Shown here: positions 1 to 8,673 of the stretch, piece by piece
Numbering within the stretch: the first letter of the stretch is position 1
How the letters are laid out: every line of letters begins with the position of its first letter
DNA from: Larkinella bovis
GTDB taxonomy: Bacteria > Bacteroidota > Bacteroidia > Cytophagales > Spirosomataceae
Length of the DNA stretch: 64,000 bases
Assembly: GCF_042655385.1 (NCBI RefSeq)
Contig: NZ_JBHSMA010000014.1
Span: forward strand, 62,001 to 126,000
Direction of reading: 5' to 3'
Notes under the pieces: generated by a model
What the model saw: only the letters and a program-made list of their open reading frames with translations
Database searches by the model: none
What the model was told of the DNA's origin: nothing
Translations under genes and position numbers: made by a program

Positions 1-1091
1 CTAACTATGTCAATTCGGTGCTGTTCATGGTCAACGAACAGAAGTACTTTGCTTCCACCGACGGTTCGTATATCGATCAGGATATTCACCGCATCTGGCC
101 CACTTTTCAGGTAACGGCCATTGATCCCAAGTCAGGTAAATTCGAAACCCGGGGTGAGTTAAGTGCACCGATGGGGATGGGGTACGATTACCTGCAAGTT
201 AATCCGGGCGATAAGATAACCGGCATTACAACCCGCTATAACAAAGGGTACGACATGCTGGAAGACGTGACGGCGGCTGCCAGACAGGCCAAGCAGAAGC
301 TCACCGCCAAGTCGGTCGAAGCCGGGAAGTATGACCTCGTGCTGGACCCCTCACACCTCTGGCTGACGATTCATGAGTCGGTCGGACACCCGCTGGAACT
401 GGACCGGGTTTTGGGCTACGAAGCCAATTTTGCCGGAACGAGTTTCGCCACGCTCGATAAATGGAAATCCAAAAACTTCAATTACGGCAGCAAAATCGTC
501 AACCTGTTTGCGGACAAAACGCAGGAGGGGTCGCTCGGCGCGGTTGGCTGGGATGATGAAGGAGTAGCCTGTAAAAAATGGGATCTGGTCAAAGACGGTA
601 CGCTGGTCAATTATCAGGCCATTCGGGATCAGGTGCACATCATTGGTGAGAACGAGTCGCAGGGGTGCTGTTACGCCGACAGCTGGGGCTCCGTGCAATT
701 CCAGCGCATGGCCAATGTGTCGCTGGCGGCTGGCAAAACGCCCCTTTCGGTGCAGGACATGATCAAGGATGTCAAAAAAGGCATTTATATCATCGGCGAC
801 GGTTCGTTCTCGATCGACCAGCAACGGTATAACTTCCAGTTTGGCGGGCAGTTGTTCTACGAAATCAAGGACGGTCAGATTGCGGGTATGCTGAAAGATG
901 TGGCTTATCAGTCGAACACCCAGGAATTCTGGAACTCCTGCACGCAGATCTGCGACGAGCGGGATTACCGCCTGGGCGGTTCGTTCTTCGATGGAAAAGG
1001 TCAGCCCATGCAGGTCAGCGCCGTCTCCCACGGTAGTTCGACCGCCCGTTTCAACGGCGTCAACGTCATCAATACAGCACGGAAAATTTGA
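1..1091 (+). CDS. tldD: TldD family metalloprotease, 5' end cut by the window
   Basis: The reading frame is open to the first bases of the window, so the gene begins upstream; about the last 360 residues are present, out of roughly 480-550 in the family. The zinc motif HESVGH is encoded at 372-389, which is the HExxxH signature of TldD, the catalytic half of the TldD/TldE heterodimer. In Escherichia coli this pair degrades unfolded peptides and matures microcin B17 and the CcdA antitoxin. A TldE-type partner follows after 95 bases, supporting the pairing. Two adjacent cysteines (GCC) and a third Cys pair near the end are visible but their role is unknown. Downstream genes (DUF4159, MoxR, DUF58) suggest a membrane-associated quality-control role, which is inference. 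Family assignment is very secure. Confidence 0.93.
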   Translation, partial: NYVNSVLFMVNEQKYFASTDGSYIDQDIHRIWPTFQVTAIDPKSGKFETRGELSAPMGMGYDYLQVNPGDKITGITTRYNKGYDMLEDVTAAARQAKQKLTAKSVEAGKYDLVLDPSHLWLTIHESVGHPLELDRVLGYEANFAGTSFATLDKWKSKNFNYGSKIVNLFADKTQEGSLGAVGWDDEGVACKKWDLVKDGTLVNYQAIRDQVHIIGENESQGCCYADSWGSVQFQRMANVSLAAGKTPLSVQDMIKDVKKGIYIIGDGSFSIDQQRYNFQFGGQLFYEIKDGQIAGMLKDVAYQSNTQEFWNSCTQICDERDYRLGGSFFDGKGQPMQVSAVSHGSSTARFNGVNVINTARKI

Positions 1092-1183
1092 AAAGTTTAA
1101 GGTTTAAAGTTTAACGTTTAAGGTGGTTTGCAAGCGGCCCCTTACTGTTTAACCTTAAACCTTACGCCTTAAACGTTAAACGA
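1092..1183. repeat. Intergenic inverted element of period-7 repeats (GTTTAAG type)
   Basis: Two arms of imperfect heptamers lie between tldD and the tldE-like gene. The left arm (about 1092-1124) repeats GTTTAAG/GTTTAAA/GTTTAAC; the right arm (about 1141-1182) carries the reverse complement (CCTTAAA, CGTTAAA). They are separated by about 15 bases containing CAAGCGGCCC. The arms could fold into one long hairpin in the mRNA. The right arm ends four bases before the ATG of the next gene. The same architecture with other heptamers occurs at 23855, 31974 and 33408. Confidence 0.75.
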
Positions 1184-1186
1184 AAA

Positions 1187-2524
1187 ATGGCAGTTATATT
1201 ATCCGAAGCGGAGGCTAAGGCGTTGCTTCAGAAGGTATTAAGTTATTCGAAGGCCGACGAGTGCGAGGCTAATCTGCTCGGGCAGGAGCGGGGAAATATC
1301 CGGTATGCCCGTAACGAAGTCTCGACGAGCGGTTTTATGATCAATCAGAATTTACAGGTCCAGTCGTCGTTTGGAAAAAAAGTCGGTATTGCGACCATTG
1401 ACGAATTTGACGATGCGTCGCTGGAAAAAGTGGTGCGCCGGTCGGAAGAACTGGCCCGGTTAGCCCCGGAAAATCCGGAGTACATGGGGGTTCTGGGACC
1501 GCAAAACTACCTAAAAACGAACGGTTTTTTTGAATCGACCGCTAAAATTACGCCCGCAGCCCGGGCCGAAGCCGTGGCCAAAAGCCTGGAGGCATCCGGA
1601 AATCAGAAGCTGTCGGCGGCCGGTTTTATGGAGGATAACCGCGGTTATTCGGCCATGATGAACTCCAAAGGCCTGTTTGCGTATTACCCCAGTACCAATG
1701 TGAACTTTTCGCTGACCGTCCGGACGGACGACGGTACGGGATCGGGCTACGTCATTCGGGGTGTCAGTGACTTTGCCAAACTGGACACGGCTGCGGCTTC
1801 CAAAATTGCGGTGCAGAAATGCCTGGGTTCGGTCGGGGCGAAGGCGCTGGAACCGGGGAAATACACCGTCATTCTGGAACCGACGGCGGCTGCCGTTTTA
1901 TTGGAAAACATCTTTTTCAGCATGGACGCCCGGAGTGCCGACGAAGGGCGGTCATTTCTGAGTAAACCGGGGGGTAAAACCAAGCTGGGAGAGAAGATTG
2001 TGGACGAACGCGTGACGATCTATTCCGATCCGACGCATCCCGAACTGCCCGCTGCTCCGTGGTCGGGCGATGGCCGGGCGCAGGAGAAGATCAACTGGAT
2101 TGAGAAAGGCGTGGTGAAAAACATGGCCTTTTCGCGGTTCTGGGCGCAGAAGAAGGGCGTCAAAGCCGTGCCGTTTCCGAACAACGTGATCATGGCCGGC
2201 GGAACGGCCTCGCTCGACGATATGATCAAGAGTACGCAGCGCGGAATTCTGGTGACCAAGCTGTGGTACATTCGCTCGGTCGATCCGCAAACCCTGCTTT
2301 TGACCGGCCTGACCCGCGACGGTACGTTTTACATCGAAAACGGTAAGATCAAGCACCCTGTGAAGAACTTCCGGTTCAACGAGAGCCCGGTGATCATGCT
2401 GAACAACCTCGAAGCCCTGGGTAAACCGGAGCGGGTGGTCAGCACCGAATCTGATTCCAATTACCTGATTCCGCCCATGAAAATCCGGGAGTTTACGTTT
2501 AGTTCGCTATCGGACGCGGTTTAG
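1187..2524 (+). CDS. TldE/PmbA-like metalloprotease partner subunit
   Basis: A 445-residue protein of the TldD/PmbA (U62) family. It lacks the HExxxH motif, as expected for the TldE (PmbA) half, which helps form the substrate chamber while TldD provides the zinc site. The C-terminal family region is clear: a glycine-rich segment around residues 330-350 and the closing stretch ending in SSLSDAV. The ATG at 1187 fits the family N-terminus. It sits 95 bases after tldD in the same direction, so the two are probably made together. No signal peptide or membrane segment is seen, so it should act in the cytoplasm. The family is secure; the substrate is unknown. Confidence 0.9.
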   Translation: MAVILSEAEAKALLQKVLSYSKADECEANLLGQERGNIRYARNEVSTSGFMINQNLQVQSSFGKKVGIATIDEFDDASLEKVVRRSEELARLAPENPEYMGVLGPQNYLKTNGFFESTAKITPAARAEAVAKSLEASGNQKLSAAGFMEDNRGYSAMMNSKGLFAYYPSTNVNFSLTVRTDDGTGSGYVIRGVSDFAKLDTAAASKIAVQKCLGSVGAKALEPGKYTVILEPTAAAVLLENIFFSMDARSADEGRSFLSKPGGKTKLGEKIVDERVTIYSDPTHPELPAAPWSGDGRAQEKINWIEKGVVKNMAFSRFWAQKKGVKAVPFPNNVIMAGGTASLDDMIKSTQRGILVTKLWYIRSVDPQTLLLTGLTRDGTFYIENGKIKHPVKNFRFNESPVIMLNNLEALGKPERVVSTESDSNYLIPPMKIREFTFSSLSDAV

Positions 2525-2530
2525 ATTTGC

Positions 2531-2632
2531 TGTTACACAGGCGGGGCCGCCCGGCGGCTAATCAGAGAGAATCAGAGCTTATCAGGGACCTCTCTGGTTA
2601 CTCTGATATTCTCTGATTAGCTCTGTGTAACA
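2531..2632. repeat. Intergenic inverted element of period-10 repeats (ATCAGAG type)
   Basis: Decamers are arranged head to tail and then inverted: ATCAGAGAGA, ATCAGAGCTT and ATCAGGGACC on the left, CTCTGATATT, CTCTGATTAG and CTCTGTGTAA on the right. The outer ends match as TTACACAG (2533-2540) and CTGTGTAA (2623-2630). A GC-rich stretch (GGCGGGGCCGCCCGGCGG) follows the left terminus. The element lies between the tldE-like gene and the DUF4159 gene. A sister copy with the same termini lies at 4257-4347. Confidence 0.75.
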
Positions 2633-2657
2633 ACTTATTAACTTCATCAACCTGATT

Positions 2658-3275
2658 TTGAAACCATTCTTTTTCACACGCATCCAGTACAATTCCGGGG
2701 ATTGGGATACCGACCAGCGAATGCCTTCCAATTTGTTGCATTCCCTGGTGGAGTACACCACCCTACCGGTCGATGAAAAAGAAAGAGTCGTGCAACTGAC
2801 CAGTAATGAGATCTTTAAAAGTCCGTTCTGTTACCTGAGCGGACATAAACTGGTCGAATTTTCAACCCAGGAGCGCGAACACTTCAAGCGCTACGTGCAG
2901 AACGGCGGTTTTGTGTTTGTCGATGACTGCAACCACGACATCGATGGCCTGTTTGCCAAATCGTTCGAGCAGGAAATGGCGCGGACCTTCGGGCCGAAGG
3001 CGTTGCAGAAAATTCCGAACACGCATCCGATTTACAAGAGTTTTTTTCAGTTTGACGAAGGACCGCCCACCACCACCTTCGAGCTGAACGGCTGGGGCGA
3101 TGACCTGGTCCACGATTATCTCAAAGCCATCTCCATCAACGGACGCATCGGCGTTCTCTACAGCAACAAGGATTACGGTTGCGAGTGGGATTACGACTTT
3201 CGCAACAAACGCTTTCTAGCCGAAGATAATACCAAATTTGGGGTCAATATTGTCATGTACGCATTAACCGCCTGA
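2658..3275 (+). CDS. DUF4159 domain protein
   Basis: A 205-residue protein of the DUF4159 family. The N-terminal pattern RIQYNSGDWDTD followed by NLL, and the later segments YVQNGGFVFVDDC and WDYDFRNKR, are typical of the family, whose fold resembles class I glutamine amidotransferases; the biochemical role is not known. The start is TTG at 2658: the next ATG (codon 22) would remove the conserved RIQYNSGDWDTD segment. No signal peptide is seen. It is three bases upstream of the MoxR ATPase, so translation is probably coupled. In many bacteria DUF4159 genes sit beside moxR and DUF58 genes, as here. Function remains unassigned. Confidence 0.85.
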   Translation: MKPFFFTRIQYNSGDWDTDQRMPSNLLHSLVEYTTLPVDEKERVVQLTSNEIFKSPFCYLSGHKLVEFSTQEREHFKRYVQNGGFVFVDDCNHDIDGLFAKSFEQEMARTFGPKALQKIPNTHPIYKSFFQFDEGPPTTTFELNGWGDDLVHDYLKAISINGRIGVLYSNKDYGCEWDYDFRNKRFLAEDNTKFGVNIVMYALTA

Positions 3276-3278
3276 TCA

Positions 3279-4256
3279 TTGGAAACCAAGGAACTGACGC
3301 ATTATAAAACACTCGTAGCTAAACTCCCGCTGCTGAAAAACGAAATCGGGAAAGTGATTGTCGGACAGCAGGAGGCCATTGATGAAATTCTGATTGCTCT
3401 GCTGGCCGGGGGGCATTGCCTGCTCGAAGGGGTGCCGGGCCTGGCCAAAACCTTGATGGTGAAGACGATGGCCGAAGCACTGGAAATGAATTTTAAACGG
3501 GTTCAGTTTACACCCGACTTGATGCCGGGCGATATTGTCGGGACCGAAATTCTGGAAGAAGACCATCATACGGGTAAGAAATTCTTTAAGTTCAACCGCG
3601 GGCCGATCTTTGCCAACGTGGTGCTGGCCGACGAAATTAACCGGACTCCCCCCAAAACCCAGGCGGCTTTGCTGGAGGCCATGCAGGAATACAAGGTAAC
3701 CTACGGGGGCACCGATTACGAACTGCCCCGGCCCTTCCTGATCATTGCGACGCAGAACCCGATCGAACAGGCCGGAACATATCCGTTGCCGGAAGCCCAG
3801 CTTGACCGGTTTTTACTCTACATCAAACTCAGTTACCCCTCGGAACAGGAAGAACTGAACGTTTTGAAAAGCACCACCGGCACCCGCCGGGCGGAACTGA
3901 AAACCATCCTGACCGATCAGGAAATTGTTGATTTACAGTTGCTAACGCGGCAGGTCCACATCAACGATGAACTCATCGGTTTTATCAATAAACTGGTTCG
4001 TTCGACGCGGCCCGAAAGCAGTTTGTCGGCCTTTGTCAAACAGTGGTGCGATTGGGGGGCGGGTCCCCGGGCGGGGCAGGCGCTGGTGTTGTGTTCCAAA
4101 GCCCGGGCGGTTTTGCACGAGCGGTTTTCGGTGATTCCCGAAGATATTCAGACGCTGGCCTACCCGATTCTGCGCCACCGCATCGCCCTGAACTTCCGCG
4201 CCGAAGCGGAAAATGTGACCACGGACCAGGTGATTAAGGAATTGTTAACGAAATAG
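3279..4256 (+). CDS. MoxR family AAA+ ATPase
   Basis: A 325-residue AAA+ ATPase. Walker A is GVPGLAKT at about residues 49-56, Walker B is VVLADEIN at about residues 111-118, and IATQNP with a following LDRF arginine-finger region completes the module. MoxR ATPases act as chaperones that help assemble or load metal centres in protein complexes, usually together with von Willebrand A (VWA)-type proteins encoded next door. Here the DUF58 and BatA-type genes follow, which is the standard MoxR neighbourhood. The start is TTG at 3279, three bases after the previous stop; the next in-frame ATG lies beyond the Walker A motif. A cytoplasmic location is expected. Confidence 0.93.
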   Translation: METKELTHYKTLVAKLPLLKNEIGKVIVGQQEAIDEILIALLAGGHCLLEGVPGLAKTLMVKTMAEALEMNFKRVQFTPDLMPGDIVGTEILEEDHHTGKKFFKFNRGPIFANVVLADEINRTPPKTQAALLEAMQEYKVTYGGTDYELPRPFLIIATQNPIEQAGTYPLPEAQLDRFLLYIKLSYPSEQEELNVLKSTTGTRRAELKTILTDQEIVDLQLLTRQVHINDELIGFINKLVRSTRPESSLSAFVKQWCDWGAGPRAGQALVLCSKARAVLHERFSVIPEDIQTLAYPILRHRIALNFRAEAENVTTDQVIKELLTK

Positions 4257-4347
4257 CTATTACACAGAGTTTATCAGAGACCATCAGAGTCGAGCGGAGA
4301 GCCCTCTGATAAACCCTGATAATCTTTGATTTACTCTGTGATATAAC
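4257..4347. repeat. Intergenic inverted element of period-10 repeats, second copy
   Basis: Same design as 2531-2632: left decamers ATCAGAGACC and ATCAGAGTCG, right decamers CCTCTGATAA, ACCCTGATAA and TCTTTGATTT, with outer ends TTACACAGAG (4260-4269) and CTCTGTGATATAA (4334-4346). It occupies nearly all the space between the MoxR and DUF58 genes and ends just before the ATG at 4353. Confidence 0.75.
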
Positions 4348-4352
4348 GGCCT

Positions 4353-5219
4353 ATGTCTCAATTAGCAACGGATCTGATCAAGCTCAATAACCTGCAACTG
4401 GCCGGGAAACTCGTCAGCGATGAGTTGCTGCTGGGTATTCACGCCAGCAAGCGATCCGGCTCGGGGACGGAATTTGAGCAGTACCGGCACTACGAACCCG
4501 GCGATGATCCCCGGCGCATCGACTGGAAATTGTACGCCCGAACCGATAAACACCTGGTCCGGGAATCGGCCACGGAAAGCAACCTGCAAATCCGGTTTTT
4601 GCTGGATTTGTCCGGGTCAATGAATTATACGGAAGAGGGCGTCAGCCGGTTGGCGTATGCGAAACTTCTGTTGGCTTCCCTGGCGTATCTGGGCTATCGG
4701 CAGAACGATCAGATGAGCTTGTACGCCCTGCAAAATGGGGGCCTGCAAACCCTGGTTCCGGCGGGCAAGCAAGCTTTTCAACGGATATTATTCGCGCTGC
4801 AGAAAGCCGAAGCATCGGGGCAATGGCTACCGGATCAGGTGCGTTTTCCGGAGTTTCAGCAGAAACAAAAGGAGTTGTTCGTGCTGGTTTCGGACTTTTT
4901 GCAGGCCAATACCGAGTGGCTTGACCTGATTAAAACCGTCGCCAGTCCCCGGCGGGAAATTGTTATTTTTCAGATATTGGGTCAGCAGGAAACCGATTTT
5001 AACCTGAGCGGTTTTTACCGCTTTAAGGATTTGGAAACCGGCCGGGAGATGGAAGTGCAGGCTGATACAGTCCGGGCAATATTTCAGCAATCGGTTTCTG
5101 CGTATCTGGAAAAACTGGAGACGGAATTAGCCCTGCCCCACGTTCATTTAATTCGGATAAACCTCAACGAGCCGGTTGCCCGGGCGTTGAAAGATTTTCT
5201 GACCAAGCGGAGAGTTTAA
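4353..5219 (+). CDS. DUF58 domain protein (VWA-like)
   Basis: A 288-residue protein. The DUF58 signature DDPRRIDWKLYARTDKHLVRE lies at about residues 50-71, followed by a VWA-like core starting with LLDLSGSM, which keeps the DxSGS-type metal-ion-dependent adhesion site (MIDAS) motif. DUF58 proteins are the usual partners of MoxR ATPases. The last base of its stop codon is the first base of the ATG of the BatA-type gene, so translation is coupled. No membrane segment is seen; it probably sits at the cytoplasmic face of the membrane. Its exact function is unknown. Confidence 0.9.
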   Translation: MSQLATDLIKLNNLQLAGKLVSDELLLGIHASKRSGSGTEFEQYRHYEPGDDPRRIDWKLYARTDKHLVRESATESNLQIRFLLDLSGSMNYTEEGVSRLAYAKLLLASLAYLGYRQNDQMSLYALQNGGLQTLVPAGKQAFQRILFALQKAEASGQWLPDQVRFPEFQQKQKELFVLVSDFLQANTEWLDLIKTVASPRREIVIFQILGQQETDFNLSGFYRFKDLETGREMEVQADTVRAIFQQSVSAYLEKLETELALPHVHLIRINLNEPVARALKDFLTKRRV

Positions 5220-6412
5220 TGGAGTTGTTACAACCGTTCATGTTGTGGGGGGCAAGTGCCGTCGCTATTCCGGTAATCCTGCATTTCTGGCACCAGAAAA
5301 AAGGGAAAACGCTGGATTGGGCCGCCATGCGCTGGTTGCAGGAAAAAGATCAGCAGCAACAGCGGGGCTTCCAGTTCGATAACCCCTGGCTGTTAGCGCT
5401 GCGGTGTCTGCTCCTGGTTTTACTGGCGGTTTTGTTGAGCCAGCCAGTTTTTCGCTGGTTGCGGCCATCGCCGGCGGTTCAGAAAATTCATTTGGTGCAA
5501 CCCGAGAAAATAGTGGTTGACAATTTCCGGTTTGAACTGGAGGAGGCCACCCGAAGAGGAGAAGCGGTTTACTGGATCGATGGCAGCACCGAATTGGTGA
5601 AAAAAACGGATGGATGGCCCGACCAGCCGCTATTTAGTCCGGCTTTGCTGCAATCGGTAATCAACCGTTTGCAGAAAGAAAATACGGAGTTGAACCTTTA
5701 TTTAGTGAATGATTCGCGCCTGGCAAACGCTCCTTTTATTCGGGTTCCTGATACCTATCAATTGCACCTTGTTCCGGATTCGGTAAGCCAACCGCTTCGA
5801 AATTATCTGGCATTTTCGGATGGGAAAAAGACCTTTGTCAACCTGTCGAATCGCCTGATTACCGGACAGGATTTAGACCCGGCTGCCCGCTTTTTATCAG
5901 CGCCCATCCATACGGATTCCCTAACGGTTTTGGTCCGGTTTAACGATAAGATAGAACAGCAAACCGTGTCGGCGGCCCTGGATGCTTTATCGGAAGTGTA
6001 TTCGCTGGATATTCAGCAGGAACAACGGGAAAATCCGGCAAAAAAATACGACTGGATTCTAACAGACACGGACGTTGTAACGCCCAAACCGGAAACGTTT
6101 TATGTCATTTCGGGAACGCCGAAGGTGCAGACGGTTTCCAATGTGATCTATGTCGGAGAAACGTTTAGCCCCCAGCGTACCGAACGGGTTCGGAATGGTC
6201 AGTTACCGGAATGGCTGGGTGAGTTATTGATCGCTTATTTTAGGATGAAACCCGAAAAAACGGAGCTGAGTCCCGAGCAGTTAAAAACCGTATTTGTTGC
6301 CACAGCCCGGCCGGATCGGCAGCAACCGGAAGCGGATCGTAACTGGGTGTTGATCGCGCTGGTGGTGGTGACGGGCGTGGAGCGCTGGGTAGCCTTGAAG
6401 AAAAACGCATGA
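5219..6412 (+). CDS. BatA-type N-terminal domain membrane protein
   Basis: A 397-residue protein that starts with the BatA N-terminal domain: a first membrane helix near residues 8-23, ILHFWHQKKGKTLDWAAMRWL, and a second helix near residues 58-75. A last hydrophobic stretch lies close to the C-terminus (about 375-391). The middle part is extracytoplasmic in this topology and has no recognised catalytic motif. In the Bacteroides aerotolerance (Bat) system and its relatives such proteins work with MoxR and VWA proteins. It overlaps the preceding gene by one base and the following gene by four, a tight operon arrangement. The family is clear at the N-terminus only. Confidence 0.82.
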   Translation: MELLQPFMLWGASAVAIPVILHFWHQKKGKTLDWAAMRWLQEKDQQQQRGFQFDNPWLLALRCLLLVLLAVLLSQPVFRWLRPSPAVQKIHLVQPEKIVVDNFRFELEEATRRGEAVYWIDGSTELVKKTDGWPDQPLFSPALLQSVINRLQKENTELNLYLVNDSRLANAPFIRVPDTYQLHLVPDSVSQPLRNYLAFSDGKKTFVNLSNRLITGQDLDPAARFLSAPIHTDSLTVLVRFNDKIEQQTVSAALDALSEVYSLDIQQEQRENPAKKYDWILTDTDVVTPKPETFYVISGTPKVQTVSNVIYVGETFSPQRTERVRNGQLPEWLGELLIAYFRMKPEKTELSPEQLKTVFVATARPDRQQPEADRNWVLIALVVVTGVERWVALKKNA

Positions 6413-8673
6413 ACGAACTGAAACGTAAATTGTCGGCGCTCATTTATCAGCTCATTGCGAATGCGCTGCTGAAAAGCCTGCTGCTGGGAATGGCGGTTGG
6501 TTTGGGGGCCGGCCTGGCCGGCGCTCCGGCCGGTTTTGCCGCGTTGGCCGGGGCCGTTGGGTTTGCCGTCGGGGCCTGGTATACGGGGCTTTTTCAAAGT
6601 AAAAAGCAACAGGCAATCTCCATCCTGCACCGAACCCTTGGCGAGGCCGAATACAGTTTGCCGCTTCTGGAAAAACAGGAATTGAACCTGGCCGAACAGC
6701 TCCAGCTGGCCCGCCTGAATGAGCGAATTCAAACCATTCACACGCCGTTTAGCCAGTTCTTTTCGGTGATTTTTTCAAAAACCGGGTTCTATGCGACACC
6801 GGTTCTGGTGATACTGGCGGTTGCGTATGTTATCCCGTTGCTGCCTACGACTGACCCGGTTCTGAAAAAAATGACCAATGACAGGTCGGCTGCTGCAAAG
6901 CCAAACCGGTTGTCGATACCGGCATTTCAATCGGCGGTTTTACGGGTCCAACCACCCGCCTACACGGGTCTGCCCACGAACGAATCGGCGGATTTAAATG
7001 CCGTAGCGGTCAGTGGATCGCAACTGCGGTGGCAGGTTACCTTCAGTGATCCGGCCCGTCTTTCCGTTCGCCTGGCTAATAGCCGGGGTGAAGAACGGGC
7101 GTTTAAAAAAAACGCATCGTCTTTCGAATACCGCGATCAGTTAATTAGCTCCGGGATTTATGCACTGAAAGCCTACTGGAAAGCCCCCCGTGGAAACGAT
7201 TCGCTGGTCTACCAGTCGGATTTTTACCGGCTGGAAGCGCAACCCGACTTGGCGCCCAAAATTCAGCCGGACTCCAAAGAAATATACCAGTTTCATTTCC
7301 TGAAGGATGATAAAAACCTGCGGGTTTCGGCCCGAATATCAGACGATTTTAAGGTGCAACAGGCGTATATTATTGCTACGCTGGCGCGCGGCTCCGGGGA
7401 AAATGTAAAATTCAGGGAGGTCAAATTCCCCCTGCCACAAACTCATTTTAAAGACGCGCAACTTGCCAAAACCATTGATTTAAAAGCCCTTAATTTTGCG
7501 CCGGGCGACGAGCTGTATTATTACTGGGCCGCCATTGATAATAAACAGCCGGAGCCCAATTTTGCCAAGTCGGATACCTATTTTGTGGTTTATAAAGATA
7601 CCGCCAAAGTGGAAGAAGCCGAACTGGCGACGATGGCCGTCAACATTATGCCGGAGTATTTCCGGAGTCAGCGGCAGATTATTATCGATACCGAAAAACT
7701 GCTGGCCCGGAAGAAAAAAATCTCCGCCAAAGAGTTTAAAAGTATATCCAACGAAATCGGGTTTGATCAGAAAGTTTTACGGCTGCGGTACGGGCAATAT
7801 TTAGGCGAAGAGTTTGAAAATTCGATTGGAGGCCACGACCTGGCCCCCGAGGGCAATGTGCTGGAAGGCTTTATCCATAAACACGATACCGAGGAAGAGA
7901 AAAACGAACCAAAGCCCTTTGCTTTCAAACAGATCGAAAAGGCGGAAAGTCAGCAGAAAAAGGAGTTGCCGGCGCCCGGTCAGCACGATCACGGGCACGA
8001 AGCCGGGAAACCGGGCGCTGAGAACAGCGACCCCGTTGCGGCTTTGATGGAGCAGTATATCCATTCGCACGATGACGCGGAAGCCAATACTTTTTACGAA
8101 CAATCGACGCGGAGCCTGTTGAAAATGGCCCTCGAACAGATGTGGCAATCGGAACTGCATTTGCGGTTATACGAACCGGAAAAAGCGTTGCCATTTGAGA
8201 ATAAAGCGTTGGTTTATCTGAAAGCCGCGCAGCACAAAGCCCGGACGTTTGTTAAGAAAAGCGGTTACGATCCGCCCCCTATTAAAGAGAAAGAAACCCG
8301 GTTAACCGGTGAATTAAAAAAAGTGAATACCGGCTTTACTCAGGAACGTCATTATGACCCGGTTCGCACGGAAAAACTCGCGGCTGATGTGTTGGGCTAC
8401 CTGGATTTAAAAAGCCTGGATCCGCACCAGAAAAGAAGCGTCCGGCAACTGAGTTCGTTGCTAACAGTCGAACTGGTAAACAGTAGTTTATCCAACTGGT
8501 CCACAGTTGCGATCTTGCAGAAACTGGGCGACGGAAAAGCGCTTGCGAAGGCAGAAAAAGTGACATTAAAAACCAGATTGTACGCGCTAACCCGGGTTTC
8601 GGCTCCCAACAAAACCGGCTCCTACGCCAGTGAGCGGAAACTGGAACAAGCCTTTTGGAAGCACCTCAAATGA
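6409..8673 (+). CDS. Large membrane protein, DUF4175-like
   Basis: A 754-residue protein with a pair of Gly/Ala-rich membrane helices at about residues 20-63 and another hydrophobic segment near 125-146, followed by a long extracytoplasmic region that includes an Ig-like portion (LRVQPPAYTGLP at about residues 180-191) and a charged, helical C-terminal half with a His-rich stretch (GQHDHGHEAG). Length and arrangement resemble DUF4175-type proteins found beside MoxR-DUF58-BatA genes in Bacteroidota, but the assignment is tentative. It overlaps its upstream neighbour by four bases (ATGA). The His-rich stretch could bind metal, which is speculation. Confidence 0.65.
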   Translation: MNELKRKLSALIYQLIANALLKSLLLGMAVGLGAGLAGAPAGFAALAGAVGFAVGAWYTGLFQSKKQQAISILHRTLGEAEYSLPLLEKQELNLAEQLQLARLNERIQTIHTPFSQFFSVIFSKTGFYATPVLVILAVAYVIPLLPTTDPVLKKMTNDRSAAAKPNRLSIPAFQSAVLRVQPPAYTGLPTNESADLNAVAVSGSQLRWQVTFSDPARLSVRLANSRGEERAFKKNASSFEYRDQLISSGIYALKAYWKAPRGNDSLVYQSDFYRLEAQPDLAPKIQPDSKEIYQFHFLKDDKNLRVSARISDDFKVQQAYIIATLARGSGENVKFREVKFPLPQTHFKDAQLAKTIDLKALNFAPGDELYYYWAAIDNKQPEPNFAKSDTYFVVYKDTAKVEEAELATMAVNIMPEYFRSQRQIIIDTEKLLARKKKISAKEFKSISNEIGFDQKVLRLRYGQYLGEEFENSIGGHDLAPEGNVLEGFIHKHDTEEEKNEPKPFAFKQIEKAESQQKKELPAPGQHDHGHEAGKPGAENSDPVAALMEQYIHSHDDAEANTFYEQSTRSLLKMALEQMWQSELHLRLYEPEKALPFENKALVYLKAAQHKARTFVKKSGYDPPPIKEKETRLTGELKKVNTGFTQERHYDPVRTEKLAADVLGYLDLKSLDPHQKRSVRQLSSLLTVELVNSSLSNWSTVAILQKLGDGKALAKAEKVTLKTRLYALTRVSAPNKTGSYASERKLEQAFWKHLK

